A stretch of 64,000 nucleotides of DNA from Echinometra lucunter (GCA_029962745.1 CM057155.1:30748896-30812895), one strand, 5' to 3'; positions 43,763-55,940 are shown, counted from the first letter of the stretch. A program made the numbers and translations. Notes: generated by a model from the sequence alone, not told the origin.

Positions 43763-43985
43763 GGAGGCGCTGTAGCTCAGTGGTAGAGCAGTGGCCGGGA
43801 GTACCCGGGTTCGAAACCAAGCGGATGCGCTAATACCCTCTGGTAAGGTATTAATCCTCATTACCAAGTCCTTCGGAGGGGGCTTAAAGCCGTTGGTTCC
43901 CTGGTTGCTTACTAGCAAGCATATACATGCTTTCTTTGGTAGCCATGTGAAATAACCAACCATTTAACCATCATCGTCATCATCA
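43763..43985 (+). mobile_element. tRNA-derived SINE
   Basis: The head contains a good A box, TAGCTCAGTGG (43773-43783), and a B box GGTTCGAAACC (43808-43818) at tRNA-like spacing. A ~150-bp non-tRNA body follows (CTGGTAAGGTATTAATCCTC, AGTCCTTCGGAGGGGGCTTA, TTGGTTCCCTGGTTGCTTAC), ending in an ATC/GTC trinucleotide tail. The head does not form a complete tRNA with a matching acceptor stem, so it is a retroposon, not a tRNA gene. Confidence 0.88.
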
Positions 43986-44170
43986 TCGTCATTATCATAA
44001 CCATCACCATCATTGTTATCACCACTGGTGTAGACAGGATTATTCAACAGGGGGGGGGGGGGGTAAACGTGAAGGATCGAACTAAGCGAATGGGTTTTTT
44101 TTCTGGGGCATAGGTATTATGTACCGTAACTTATACAATAAAGAATATGAATCTGAATGAGTCTCACTCA

Positions 44171-44390
44171 TCATCACCGCCACCACTTACACCTTCATCA
44201 CCATCACCACCACCATCATCATCACCATCACCACCACCATCACCATCATCATTACCACCATCACCATCACCATCACCATCATCATCATCATCATCATCAT
44301 CATTACCACCATCACCATCACCATCACCATCATCATCACCATCACCATCACCATCATCATCATATCATCATCATCATCATCATCATCTCT

Positions 44391-44421
<31 letters not shown>

Positions 44422-44545
44422 CCCCTATCACCATCATCATCATCATCATCATCATCACCATTATCATCACCACCATCATCATCATCATCATCACCACCAC
44501 CATTATCATCACCACAATCATCATCTTCATCTTCATCAGTCTTTG
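44171..44545. repeat. (CAT/CAC)n microsatellite
   Basis: About 375 bp of CAT, CAC and ATC trinucleotides. Open frames here (poly-His, poly-Ser/Pro, poly-Asp) are products of the repeat, not genes. It lies about 190 bp downstream of the SINE tail, which has the same unit. Confidence 0.97.
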
Positions 44546-44559
44546 TCAAAGCAATAACG

Positions 44560-46395
44560 ATTAAAGAGAAAGATTTTAACTGAATAGTTAATATTCAAAC
44601 TATAATTCACTATAAACACAATGATACACATACAACAACATCATCTGCATGGAATGCCAATGATCATCAAAGTATACTGTTATGTACCTCAAAAGATCAT
44701 CCTTCTCCAAAATAATTCAGGAAAATAAAGGACACAAAATGAAATAAGATATCACCATTCTACAAATCTAAAACAGGATTTTCCACTGTATCCATAATTT
44801 TGAGATGACTTAAATTACTTATATATTTGTATAATGCCCGTCATAGCATATTCATTCCTTCCCAAATATGAAAAAACAAATACCTTACTGTTGGTTCATG
44901 CGTTTACTGCATTTTTTCCTGATGAAAGATTTTCATTTGAATTTATCTTCACTGCATTCTTCAAAGGCAGACATGTTAAATTTTAAACTAAATCTGCTGC
45001 TGTTGTTGATTTCGTCATATACGTGATATACAAGCAAATCACACGAACGAAGAGAATCGCAGTGTAGGTTTCAGGCTGGAAGAATACTTTCAACAGAAAT
45101 AATAATAAATACTGTTTACATTTTCATTAGACTTTTCCACCTCAAGATATAAAACGAAATATATGAAACCACATTATTATCTATCTTTGTGGATTTGAAC
45201 TACCGTGCAATATAACTTTTAGAAGTGATGATCCCCAACAATTTTAAAGATATGGAGGGCAATGTGAGCGCCCCGACTAACCTGAGAAATTTAGGTTATA
45301 AAGAAAACTGATTTAAACAGAAACAACTAAATTCAATGCAAAATCCAATCATTCATGAAAATTCAGCGAGAGAGATTATCTTTAAAATAAGCCAAATATT
45401 CAAAACATTCAATCTACTGGTATTACGACTTGTACAATCCCATCGCTTTATATCTAGATTCCAAATTAAGAAAAACAACGAAATTTCTTCACGTTGTGAC
45501 TGCATTAATCACAGAAGATACTGTATTTAGTCAAAAATAATTATTAGTAGACCTGTCACCGTTCAACATGTAGTATATTAACGTGAAGAATAGATCTTTG
45601 TAGAAATCCAAGCGCCTACAAAAAACTATCTTTGGTTATTTAGGTTAGGAATATAAAATGTTAAGAGTGTCATAAATTCACATGTTTACCAGCCAAGATG
45701 TCAAACTAGTTCAGAACCTTGCAAATTGGCGTCTTCCAATTTTGAAAATATAGTTAGAAATATGAAATTAAGTAGATTTAATTGGTTTGGTATTCCTTTC
45801 ATTCTTTATACGACGCAACTTCTACAAAATCCAAAGGCAATGGTCCTGCTTTATCGCCAACAACACTCATGCAAGATATTCAATAATCGTGAGGTAATTA
45901 ACACCGATCTATAGCAGAAAATCAAATATTTAGTTAGTGATATGCGTTAAGTACTTTACATGAATAAATATAGGTTGAAAGACTTACACTGAATGACTGC
46001 TTATATTAAAATATATACACATCAAACGATTGGCGAGTCTTTTTGCTCTTGTATGGTAGTGTAATATATCTTTGGTTTTACATTTCAAATTTCATGTGAA
46101 CAGATATATGTCATGTATGTGGCAGAGAAACTTTTAAAGTTACGCACAAAACAATAAATGATGCTTGAAACACACATAACAGAACTTCCATGTTACTGTT
46201 ATTTCTCATCCCAAACATGCCTAAAGAGAACGATAAATACGGAACGTATTAGCACAACTCATCAAGTGTCATCCAGTCAATTTTCAAAGAATGAAATACA
46301 TTACCCATTCTATTTATGACACGATATAGTTACCACAAAGAATGTTTCATAATTTTTGGTCCTCTGGTAATGACATGGTCAAGTGTGAAATTAGT
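44560..46395. other. Non-coding, 3' flank of P450 copy 3
   Basis: AT-rich, no supported gene or repeat. Confidence 0.4.
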
Positions 46396-48015
46396 CTACC
46401 TCCTTGGGATGAGGCTTACACTGAACTCTTTAGCGCTCCTTACCAACCCGTTCTTTCCTTCCATGTTTACTTCACCATCTTTGGAATGCTCGACGGAGAA
46501 ATGTTGGAGGAAAATGGTAAAGAACAGAAAGAGTTCAATTCGCGCCAAATCCGACCCGATGCATCGTCTGCGCCCGACGCTGAACGGTATCACGTGTTTC
46601 TTCATCTCCTGATCGAGGGTGCCGTCTGAGGTCAAGAAGCGGTCAGCGATAAAGACTTCGGGTTCTTGCCATACCTTACGATCGTAGTGAGCAGAGTAGA
46701 GGTTGACGAACACGACAGTGTCCTTCGGCACGAAGTAGCCATCGAGTACGGTATCTTCCGTCGTGCAGTGAGGGATGGCAAACGTGACCGGGGTCGCATG
46801 ACGCATGATTTCAAGCAGGCACGATTGCGTGAATGGGAGCTTCTCGCGGTCCCCCAGTGTGGGTAGCCTATCGTTGCCGACTACCGTCTCGATCTCCTGT
46901 TGGATTTTAAGCTGGATGTCTGGATGGGCAGCCATGTAGAGGAGACACCACTCGAACGTTGTAGAAATGGTCTCAAATCCAGCGCCGAAATAGTCAAAAC
47001 AAGTATCAAGCAGCCTCTCCTCGCTTATACCAACTTTGTTTTTTTCATCCTCGTTGTAACGTCGCCCTGAGGTGACGAGATGGTCGATGATGTCACGCTC
47101 GGAACCACCCTCGTACTCTGCAATATGTGCATCGAGCAGCTTTTCACAAACATACGAACGAAACTCCTTTAACAAATCGGTAAATTCGTTGGTGGTTTTA
47201 GTGAGGAAGCCGCGGAGCCAGGGCATGAAATCGACGGGGTTTCCGCTAGCCGTGGCGGCCGAGAACCGGTCAGAAATTTTGAGAAGGTTCAGGAGTGCCT
47301 TGTCTTGGTAGGTATGCCTTTTGCTAAACATGAACCAGCACATGACGTTGCTCACAGCAAGTCGGAGAGCAGTTCTGATATCATGAGCAGTATCGGGAAG
47401 TGACTTACTAGCTTCATTATTATTACTGTCACATGTGATAATTTTGATGTGCTTCACGAGCTCTGTAGCCTCCGTCGATACCACCTTTTCAACGAATTTC
47501 ACTTGACTGCCAGCCGTAAAGTGACGGAGCGACGATTCGGCGAGCTTTCGATGCACCTTCCAGCTTTCCCCATAGCTTGCGAAAGAAAGTGATGTCCCAC
47601 TCTTTCCATTAGCCTTAATCAACCCAAAAGTAAAGAGATCTGGTCGTCCAGCAAACGCCACGGACTGTTTGACGAGCGCCTTGTGGATGGAATCGTAACC
47701 ATTCAGAACAAGCACCGGTCGACTGCCGAGCCGAATCTGGTAGATGGAGCCGAACTTCTCCGCGAGATTCATCATGGAGAGGTGGGGATCAGAACGTCCA
47801 AGAGACAGCATATTACCCAGCACAGGGATCCCCCATGGACCCGGGAGAGGCTTAGCTTTATCCCCGCTCGATTTGACCCTCCTCTTCGTAGATTCCGTCA
47901 GCCATACCCGGGTGACAAGGATGACGACAGTGACGATTAAGAAATACGAGGCAATCGTCTGACTCAGGTACTGGGGACCTGGATTCATGGAGCTCGTAGC
48001 ACTCACGTCAAACAT
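46396..48015 (-). CDS. Cytochrome P450, CYP1/CYP2-like, intronless (copy 3)
   Basis: A 539-residue microsomal monooxygenase on the minus strand, starting with an ATG at 48015. Seen: membrane segment about residues 21-38, basic linker, PLPGPWGIPVLGN hinge at 57-69, C-helix W152xxxR156, I-helix AGFET at 345-349 (followed by Ile rather than Thr), K-helix E402-R405, ADRF, and heme loop FSVGRRRCIG at 478-487 with Cys485. All key residues are present and no intron or frameshift interrupts the gene. The GC content is visibly higher than in the surrounding DNA. Its closest relative in the window is the pseudogene at 54690-55940 (both share GSIYQIRLGSRPVLVLNGYD); copies 1 and 2 form the other pair. 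Substrate unknown. Confidence 0.95.
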   Translation of the reverse strand: MFDVSATSSMNPGPQYLSQTIASYFLIVTVVILVTRVWLTESTKRRVKSSGDKAKPLPGPWGIPVLGNMLSLGRSDPHLSMMNLAEKFGSIYQIRLGSRPVLVLNGYDSIHKALVKQSVAFAGRPDLFTFGLIKANGKSGTSLSFASYGESWKVHRKLAESSLRHFTAGSQVKFVEKVVSTEATELVKHIKIITCDSNNNEASKSLPDTAHDIRTALRLAVSNVMCWFMFSKRHTYQDKALLNLLKISDRFSAATASGNPVDFMPWLRGFLTKTTNEFTDLLKEFRSYVCEKLLDAHIAEYEGGSERDIIDHLVTSGRRYNEDEKNKVGISEERLLDTCFDYFGAGFETISTTFEWCLLYMAAHPDIQLKIQQEIETVVGNDRLPTLGDREKLPFTQSCLLEIMRHATPVTFAIPHCTTEDTVLDGYFVPKDTVVFVNLYSAHYDRKVWQEPEVFIADRFLTSDGTLDQEMKKHVIPFSVGRRRCIGSDLARIELFLFFTIFLQHFSVEHSKDGEVNMEGKNGLVRSAKEFSVSLIPRR

Positions 48016-48183
48016 CTTAAAATCTTCAAGTTAAAACAAGTTTAGAGTTGAAAAGTCAATAAAAAAAATTGAAGAACTCTTGGAAAGGCGAGATGATTGA
48101 TAATGAAAGTCTTGAAATATGTCTGTAGTGTCTTCTTGGCAGACGAGCAAGTTGAAAATGGTGATGTTTGGTGTGAGATGGGC

Positions 48184-48191
48184 CTTATATA
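48184..48191 (-). promoter_or_regulatory. Candidate TATA box of P450 copy 3
   Basis: TATATAAG on the minus strand about 170 nt before the ATG, within GATTATATAAGGCCC. It would give a 5' leader of about 140 nt. No other core element was identified. Confidence 0.4.
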
Positions 48192-48299
48192 ATCTTTTCG
48201 TCAGACCAGTTACGCAAGCATCACGTTTTGAAGACTGACTTTCCGTCTTATGTTTGAAGTCAGACAGCCACTTAAATCGATCTCTTGAGCCCATGCAAG

Positions 48300-49890
48300 T
48301 TATCCATCAATAAATAAAAGTGCGTGCGGTCTTTTCGTGCGTGAGAGGCATAAACATTGGTCCACGCTGCTGAGTTTGCGTGCACTCTTTCTTTTCACGA
48401 CCTCGATATCTGTAGTCTTAAAAAGTAGTCTTGACTTATATCTAAAAATGATTCTTGGAATGCATAAGTTACATTGAAATTAATTCAATTTAATTTCTTG
48501 TGTATTAAAACACACACACCCACACATACATCATCAATCAAGCAGCTCCCACACTGAAAGTGTGAGTTTTAGAAACGTACCTTTTCCAACAATAGTGTAA
48601 TGTAATTTATCGTTTGTGCTTGTCCTCTTACATATAATTATGTAACCATACTTTTTCTTTCTAGTGTAAAGCGTATAGAGAATTAAGGAGTGCCTCAGTA
48701 TGCATATAATACATATCAATTTTTTTCTCTAGACTGAAATATAAAGTAAACGCTGCAAAAATCCATAAACAGTTACATGTTACATTAATTTAGACAGTCA
48801 TAATGAAAACCAACTTTTACTTTTATATTGATTTTTATACATGATATAAATATATTTGATCATTCTGTTTAATGTTGTCCTTGGTCATACTAAACCCTTC
48901 TCTACGATTAACAAAAATGTATGCAAGAGTAGACTAAAATTTATCGTCTGCTAGGTCCTTCAGCGCGCGGACTCTGTACACCTGTAATTACGGACGGGGT
49001 TTGCGTGCGAGTCGACTCCGGTAGCTATTGTATCGTAGCGAAAATTGCGTGCGAACGAAACCGCCTCGCCTAAAAGAGTTCACTCCACTGTGACTGACTG
49101 ATTGAAATGTAAAAAAGGAGAAAATCATAGGGGCTTGAAGTAGTTTGACAAACACTACCATTTACATAATGATTGTTGCCTCTTTTCGCACGCAACTCTG
49201 TCATCATCCGTAGAATGACATTGTTTCGGAGAGATAAAGGTCTCCGGTTCTCTTTGCACGCAAGTTACATGAATAGAACCCCCTTCTCGAGTTATCATGA
49301 TCTTTGTATACACACCAGGTTTAACAAGCAAATAATATAAGAGCAACTGGTCCTTTAATTGCCCTTCCATTTGAATAAATTTACACTTGTGAATAACTAT
49401 GCTCATTTAAACAAACTAAAGAAGGAGAAAAAAAAACTTGGCAAAGGAAGCAGGACATTTGTATTTCCACCCCTGTGATGAATATTTCCGGAACTTTTTT
49501 CTCGCATTCTGTATTGATTTCAAAGCCCTTTGAACAAATATTGTGGGACGTAGAAGATGATATTCGACGTTTATATATGTACCGATTTTATTTTTTTCTC
49601 TCTAAGAGTTGTCCTATCTAATGGACATAATATTCACCCTTTTGATAATGTCAGTTAATTGCTTTAAAAGGGTAGATTTTGTCTTATAATTCGGTGATGA
49701 CGACACAAAATATTACTTGTATTCATAATAATGATTAGTAATATTGATAATGATAATGGTACATATATGCATAGGTGTTGAAATTCAAAGATCCCAGGTG
49801 CGATTCTAACACGAGGAAGCAAAATTAAGAACTATTATAATTTTCAAAAAATTGTATCTTAGGAGAGCTTTTATGATATTATATTGCTAT
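48300..49890. other. Non-coding, nothing recognised
   Basis: AT-rich. GTGCGTGCGG and GCGTGCGAG-type phrases recur at 48320-49030 but no element boundary is clear. No gene. Confidence 0.35.
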
Positions 49891-50106
49891 AAATTACCGA
49901 ACTTCAGCATCCATTTATGTTTGTAAATGGATCTCTCGTGATACATTTTAAGTGAGTTAACGAAACAAACGAAACTAACTTATTCCATAATTTCTAACAA
50001 ATTACCGAACTTCAGCATCCATTTATGTTTGTAAATGGATCTCTCGTGATACATTTTAAGTGAGTTAACGAAACAAACGAAACTAACTTATTCCATAATT
50101 TCTAAC
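49891..50106. repeat. Perfect tandem duplication, 2 x 108 bp
   Basis: AAATTACCGAACTTCAGCAT starts at 49891 and again at 49999. The two 108-bp copies appear identical. Each contains the small palindrome CCATTTATGTTTGTAAATGG. Non-coding. Confidence 0.93.
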
Positions 50107-50627
50107 AAATCTATGTTTGTTTCTGTTTGGTCTGATAAATGTAGCTCTTTTAACCTAAAGAAAATATTGAATGATATTTCACGACCCGGTTCGATCTGTT
50201 TTACTTTACTGATGTGCGTGTATCTCCTAGAGTACAGGAAATCATTACAATTTTAAAACCATGTGTGACCGCTATACGGATCACTTAAACAGCTTATTTT
50301 CGATAAATTGAATCTAAAGCAAGTTGCACTTTTGTGGAAAATCGCAGAACGCAGCAGGATTTGTAAATCAGTCGCTGTCAGAATAATATCATACCATGCA
50401 GCTGACACAAGATTGAATAGACAAGTACAGTACCATGCATTTTGTTTTGTCGTTTCCTGCCTGAATATACATGTATTTTGACGACTGCATATTTTTATTA
50501 TCAGGTTTAGTAATAAAGTTTATAAGTTATGGAAAGTGCAAAGAAGTGAACTAAGCGCTGTATGGTTCATTCATTCCATCATTCATTGTAAGCACTTGGT
50601 ATATAGGTAGCTTTACTGTTATTATCA
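50107..50627. other. Non-coding; retroposon-like tail at the end
   Basis: AAAGTTTATAAGTTATGGAA (50514 onward) followed by AGTGCAAAG and AAGCGCTGTATGG recurs at about 53968-54015 ahead of another trinucleotide tract. Likely a shared retroposon 3' end. Otherwise nothing. Confidence 0.45.
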
Positions 50628-50725
50628 TTGTCATTACTATTATTATCATTATCACCATCACCATCAACATCATCTCATCATCATCATCATCATCATCATC
50701 GTCATTATTATTATCATTATTATTA

Positions 50726-50774
<49 letters not shown>

Positions 50775-50822
50775 CATTATTATTATCATTATTATCAGTA
50801 GTAGTAGTAGACGTAGTAGTTT

Positions 50823-50879
<57 letters not shown>

Positions 50880-50890
50880 AAGTAGTAGGA
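50628..50890. repeat. Compound (ATT/ATC)n-(AGT)n microsatellite
   Basis: About 260 bp of ATT, ATC and CAT units switching to AGT units at about 50798. Open frames across it are poly-Asn/Asp/Thr artefacts. Confidence 0.96.
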
Positions 50891-51337
50891 GTAGACAGTG
50901 TACAGACTATCGATGTCACTGAAAGAAAAGAATAAAAATGTTTAAAACAAAAAAATGAGTCTTTTACTAAACGTGACGCAATCATTTTCACTCAGTGGTG
51001 TTTAAAAGGGAAGTAGGATGACTACTGACCTACTGACAGTGTATCTTTAATGATTAACTCTTATTATAATCACTTCTTCTTTTCTTGTCCAGTTTTAACT
51101 GACCAAAGGTCATTCAGACTGAACAAGCGAGAGGTAGATATGGAAGTACGATTATTTAAGCGAGACGAGGACACTTATTGTTTGGTCAAATGAATCGGTT
51201 TGAGGGATGGACTCAGAGGGGACACTGTTATGTAAATGAACACCAAATTTAAAGGATTTTTTGCATGAGGAATCGCAGCCAAGGACTGTCGAAGGCCGAC
51301 AAAAGACCAACATGAGAATAAATAAGAAAGAGAATTC

Positions 51338-51382
<45 letters not shown>

Positions 51383-54027
51383 CGGAGAAGAGGAATTGGA
51401 AATGTACCGAATGAAAGAAAGAATAATAGAAGGGATGGAGAGAGAGAGAAAGAAAAAGAGAGAGGAAGAAAAAAGTTAAACAAGAAAAAAAAATGTTAAA
51501 CAAGAAGGTAACAAGCTATAAAAATGGAGAAAAACTACTTAAATTTCTTGAGTTCTTGACTACAGGAAAGTGACGATAGCCAAATAAAGTATATGAATGA
51601 AAAGCTCTTACTTTTATCTTACAACTCTAAAGGGTATTTTCATTTGATACAGTATTTTGGATTTGACAGCCTTGAGGCATTAGACTTTCTCAGAAAGTCA
51701 CTGAGATGAATTAATATTATTTTTTGAAGGAATGAGAAATTAGGGGGCAAGCTTACTCGTGAATAATCTTTATGATTTATACTTTTACATGATAACGATG
51801 AAGTAAGTACATTCATGGTCATTTGTTTGGAACAAATTTTCAAACATTGTGCTATATACCCCCCCCCCTTTTCTTGTCGAGAATACTTGTTAATACCTTT
51901 AAAATGATTTAAACTACAGTATATATGCGTTGTCTTAGCGAACCCAGAAAATATGCCAGCTATGATTTGATTATGAAACAAAGAGACATTCCTAATTTTT
52001 TACTACTGCAAAGGAACTTTCTTTTCTTTATTAAAGAGATGAAATTGAAGAATGCCTTTAAGAAGTATTCGTGACAGGAAAGTGAAGACAGGAGATTTTA
52101 ACGAGTACTAAATAACCGATTTATGATAATGAAAGCAAACACAAGAATAGGAAGGGCAAATGCAAGGTAAACTTTGCGTGATAACAAAATATGTACTCTC
52201 AGTACAAAGTCAAAATGTTATCATTATTGGTCGTAATTTATATAGGAAGTATAGGTATTAAGATACATCACAATGAGTTTTGTTTAAACTTCTTATCACT
52301 CACGAGAATCAAACAATAAAACAAATATATGTCGATAATTGACTATGAACCACTAAGAAAATCAAACAAAAATTATATCACGAAAAAAGTGTTTTCTTTA
52401 TATTTCTTTAGAGAAGTTTGCAGTCCATTTTCAGGAGGTAAGCAACTACTCGCCCTCCATCGCTTCTGCAGCATCTGCGGTAGACAGGTTTTTGTTTGCT
52501 GTTTAAAAAACAACAACAAAGAAACACTGCCTCAATTATAATGTGCGAGGGAACGGAGCGGCCGAGTGAGAATATTAATATTACTGAATGAAGGATCTTT
52601 GGATTTTAAAGCGTTAAAGAATTCATCCATTTTGATTAAGCCAAATTATTACATGCAATAAGCTTGTGAGGGGCGGGAACAAAACTAGTGTGTCACTCTA
52701 CCTTTATACAGTAAAGTCCATGTTTCACTGCATTTACAAAATTGCGAAGGTGTGCAAGGATAGAGCGAGAAAAAGGTTATTCAGTGTGGAAACTTACACT
52801 GAATTTACAACACAAGTTTTCCAATTAATATCGGGATATTTTTGTCTAGCAAGCGAGGAGAACCAGCAAAACAACCGTGCCCCCTCTTTGCAAAGGGCAC
52901 TTCTGCCCCTCCCACCGCCCCTATAGTAAAGTCCAAAAAATATATCCATCAACGAGAGAGCGGAAATATGGAATGCTAAGGCCTTGTATTTTAGAGTAAA
53001 AGAAAGTTGTTTACACATCTTTTTTACATCAAAATCTGCATTCATTGTCTTCCAAGGGTGCTCCAGTGAAGGAGCAATATTCATAACTACTGCTTGTTGA
53101 AAACTTGGATTTCGCAGCGCTACAAGGCTGGTTAGTATACATGTTATATACCGTAAACAATAATGTTATGGGGGGGGGGGGGGAGAGAGAGAAAAAAACA
53201 TGTTTTCTCTCTTGATAAAGGAAAACTCTGTTTATTTTAATTCTTGTGTCCGCATTGGTAGACACAGCATACACTGCTCCATCTGTATGTATATATGAGC
53301 GAGTGTAACGAAACGTGAAACAAAAATGAGAAAAATGATCGTAACAGAGCAAAAAATATTGACCTGGGAAGGGGGGGGGGGGGGAAATACTTTGCTACCT
53401 TGTTCCTGGAGCCCATATTAGTCGATAGACAGGTATTCTTTTTGAGTGTTAAGGAACAATACGTCTGTTGATATACGAGGGAGCGTAGCGATCGAGTTTA
53501 AACAAATTAATGCTGAACGTTTGTACTATAGAGCACATAAATTTTTATGGTTGTATAATGCAAATCAATTACATTGAAGATTCTTTTATCTCCTTCTCAG
53601 GGGGCTCATGGAGAGGAGGGGGAGTCAATTTTGCTCCCCACTTTAATGACCGGGGACAACTACCCCTCCCCCTTTTGACAAAAAGGCAGGGTTCTAGAAC
53701 GAACCTTTGGGTTTATGACTTCCTAACATCATAAAAGATTTTGGAGAACGAAGCGAAAGACTGGAAGGATGCTAGTAATTCTTTCTAACACCGGTCAGCC
53801 TTCATCATCGTCTGTGATACATCCCTGAAAAGTTTTTTCTTTTTTTTTTCTCTCTCTCTCTCTCTCTTCATGGTTATTGTATATAATTCTTTATCAATTA
53901 TTTCATGATTCTTATATTAATTACTATTATTTTGTTGTTGTTGTCATCATCATCATGTTTACTACTAAAGTTTATAAGTTATGGAAAGTGCTAAGTAGTA
54001 CACCAAGCGCTACATAATCGTAATAAT
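50891..54027. other. Non-coding with low-complexity tracts
   Basis: (GA)n at 51341-51375, C run near 51860, G runs near 53170 and 53370, (CT)n near 53852. GAGGGAACGGAGCGGCCGAG (52547), ACGAGGGAGCGTAGCGATCG (53475) and AACGAAGCGAAAGACTGG (53745) are related phrases, perhaps ends of an old repeat family. No gene supported. Confidence 0.4.
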
Positions 54028-54044
54028 AGTGTTATTACTAGTAT

Positions 54045-54126
<82 letters not shown>

Positions 54127-54240
54127 GGTAGTAGTATTTCATCTTCTTCTTATTATTTTTTCAATCATCATCGTCATTATCGTCATTATTATCATTATCA
54201 TCATTATTATGATTATCGTCATTATCATTATTACGTGGAA
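54028..54240. repeat. (TAG)n and (ATC/ATT)n microsatellite
   Basis: About 95 bp of TAG/TGG units followed by mixed TCA/TTA units. Preceded by the AAGCGCTACATAA retroposon-like tail at about 54004. Confidence 0.95.
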
Positions 54241-54482
54241 CTAAACCCTGCAAAATAACTTGAAAATCAATTAACACGATGAAGATACATGATCTGTACG
54301 TACATTAGTATGCACTGCACAACAAATCCTCATGTTCCAGAAAGAGCATCGTCCGTCAAATATTTTCTGTTCTGAACTTTGGAAATCTTTAATTGCCATT
54401 CATTTTCTAGACAGATAATGTAATTTCTTGCATGTTGTTGCATAACCTGATACACTGTATAATCAAATGAAATGAATTCCAA

Positions 54483-54516
<34 letters not shown>

Positions 54517-54689
54517 AGAGAGAACACAGACTGGGTCGCCCTCGATACATACAAATCGCAGAGGGATTGCTATTGTTCATGCACTCAATTTCATGGTTAC
54601 TTTGGCCACTCGTGACAGAAAAGGGTGATTACAACAAACCATTGTGGAAGTGCTGAAAGTATATCAACGAACCAAGGTATCTTTTTAGA

Positions 54690-55940
54690 ATGGCGGTACT
54701 CGTTGATTTCGAGGTATCTCTTGCCTTGAGCACTTTATTAGCCATTACCGTTGTTCTTCTTTACATGGTGTGGTCGAGATGGATTCTTTACAAGGTGACA
54801 ACAGAAGCGTTAGAGGAAAATCTCTTCCAGGACCTTGCGGTATTCCCCTGTTTGGTAACTTACTGTCTTTAGGACGTTCCCCACCTCACATCTCACTTAC
54901 GAAATTCTCCAAGAAGTTCGGATCTATCTACCAGATCCGACTAGGCAGTCGACCTGTCCTCGTTCTCAATGGCTACGACGCTATCTACAAGGCACTGGTC
55001 AAGCAGGCGGCCATCTTTGCAGGACGTCCCCACCTGTTTTCGTCGAACCTCTATCTATCACTTTGTCCTGGGAAACATAATCTTTCTCTTGGGACGAATG
55101 ACGAGCGATGGATTCTTCATGGGAAACTGGCCGAGTCGTCTCTTCGTCATTTCACTGCCGGCTCCCAAGTTGAAGTCGTCAGCTCGGTAGTCATCATCTG
55201 AAGCCATGAAACTCGTTGAGCGCATGAAATGCAGGTATATTTCCAACGGTAATGACATTCTGGAAGCCAAAATGAAATCACCAATACACCGAGGATCCCA
55301 TATGCACGAGATGAGAAATGACATTTGCTTTACTGTTGCCAACATCATGTTGCGATTTCTCATGGGTGAACGGCGTTCTTTCGATGACGCAGAAATGAGC
55401 AATTTACTGTTCCATTCTGATTTTTCGGCGGCTAATAAGAATGGTAACCCGGTTGATTTTACGCCCTGGTTGCGCGTCTTAATGGAGAAGGATACCAACA
55501 GATATGTCTCCTCTCTGAAAGACTTCCGGGAAGTAGTGCTCAACATGGTTAGAGCTCATCATCAAGTATACACTCCTGGTTCAAAGCAAGCTATTCTTGA
55601 CCATCTTGTGACGTCTAGTAAGGAATCTTGGAACGAAGAATCAGAAAGGCTTGGTCTCACGGAAGATATGTTGCTTGATACAGCAATCGACTTGGTTGGT
55701 GCAGGATTTGAAACCACCTCCATGACCCTGGAATGGTGTATTCTCTACTTAGCTGGACATCCCGCAATCCAGGCAGATCTACAAAACGAGATCGACAAAG
55801 CCATTGGCGGTGATCGCCTACCTTCTTTGGATGATCGCGCCAATCTACCCTTGATACAAGCATTTATTCTAGAAGTTCAGAGGCATGCAAACATTGTACC
55901 TTGCACAGGGTACAATGCGTATGACCGATTTGAATGGTAG
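54690..55940 (+). pseudogene. Cytochrome P450 pseudogene (copy 4), lacks the heme-binding end
   Basis: P450 sequence in three frames. From the ATG at 54690 comes a membrane anchor (LALSTLLAITVVLLYMVW). A frame change at about 54805-54820 leads to GKSLPGPCGIPLFGNLLSLG, GSIYQIRLGSRPVLVLNGYD and LAESSLRHFTAGSQV, with a stop at 55199. A second shift near 55190 leads to SSEAMKLVERMK, NPVDFTPWLR, an intact I-helix AGFETT and K-helix EVQR. After HANIVP the P450 similarity stops at about 55900 and the frame ends at 55940. The PxRF motif and heme Cys loop are gone. The C-helix WxxxR is also broken (WILHG). It is related to copy 3. GTACCTTGCACAGGGTAC at the break is near-palindromic and may mark the deletion. 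Confidence 0.9.

Noticed and set aside
43763..43830. A functional tRNA gene
   Set aside because: A and B boxes are present but no full cloverleaf with matching acceptor stem; the body and trinucleotide tail make it a SINE.
44147..44564. Long open frames of poly-His, poly-Ser/Pro and poly-Asp on both strands
   Set aside because: They are pure translation of a CAT/CAC microsatellite, open in several frames at once, with no unique sequence.
46666..47962. Plus-strand frames opposite P450 copy 3
   Set aside because: Shadows of the real minus-strand gene, with no recognisable product.
50551..50991. Asn/Asp/Thr-rich frame of 146 codons
   Set aside because: Compound trinucleotide microsatellite, not a gene.
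54029..54244. Poly-Val frame
   Set aside because: Product of the (TAG)n tract read in another frame.
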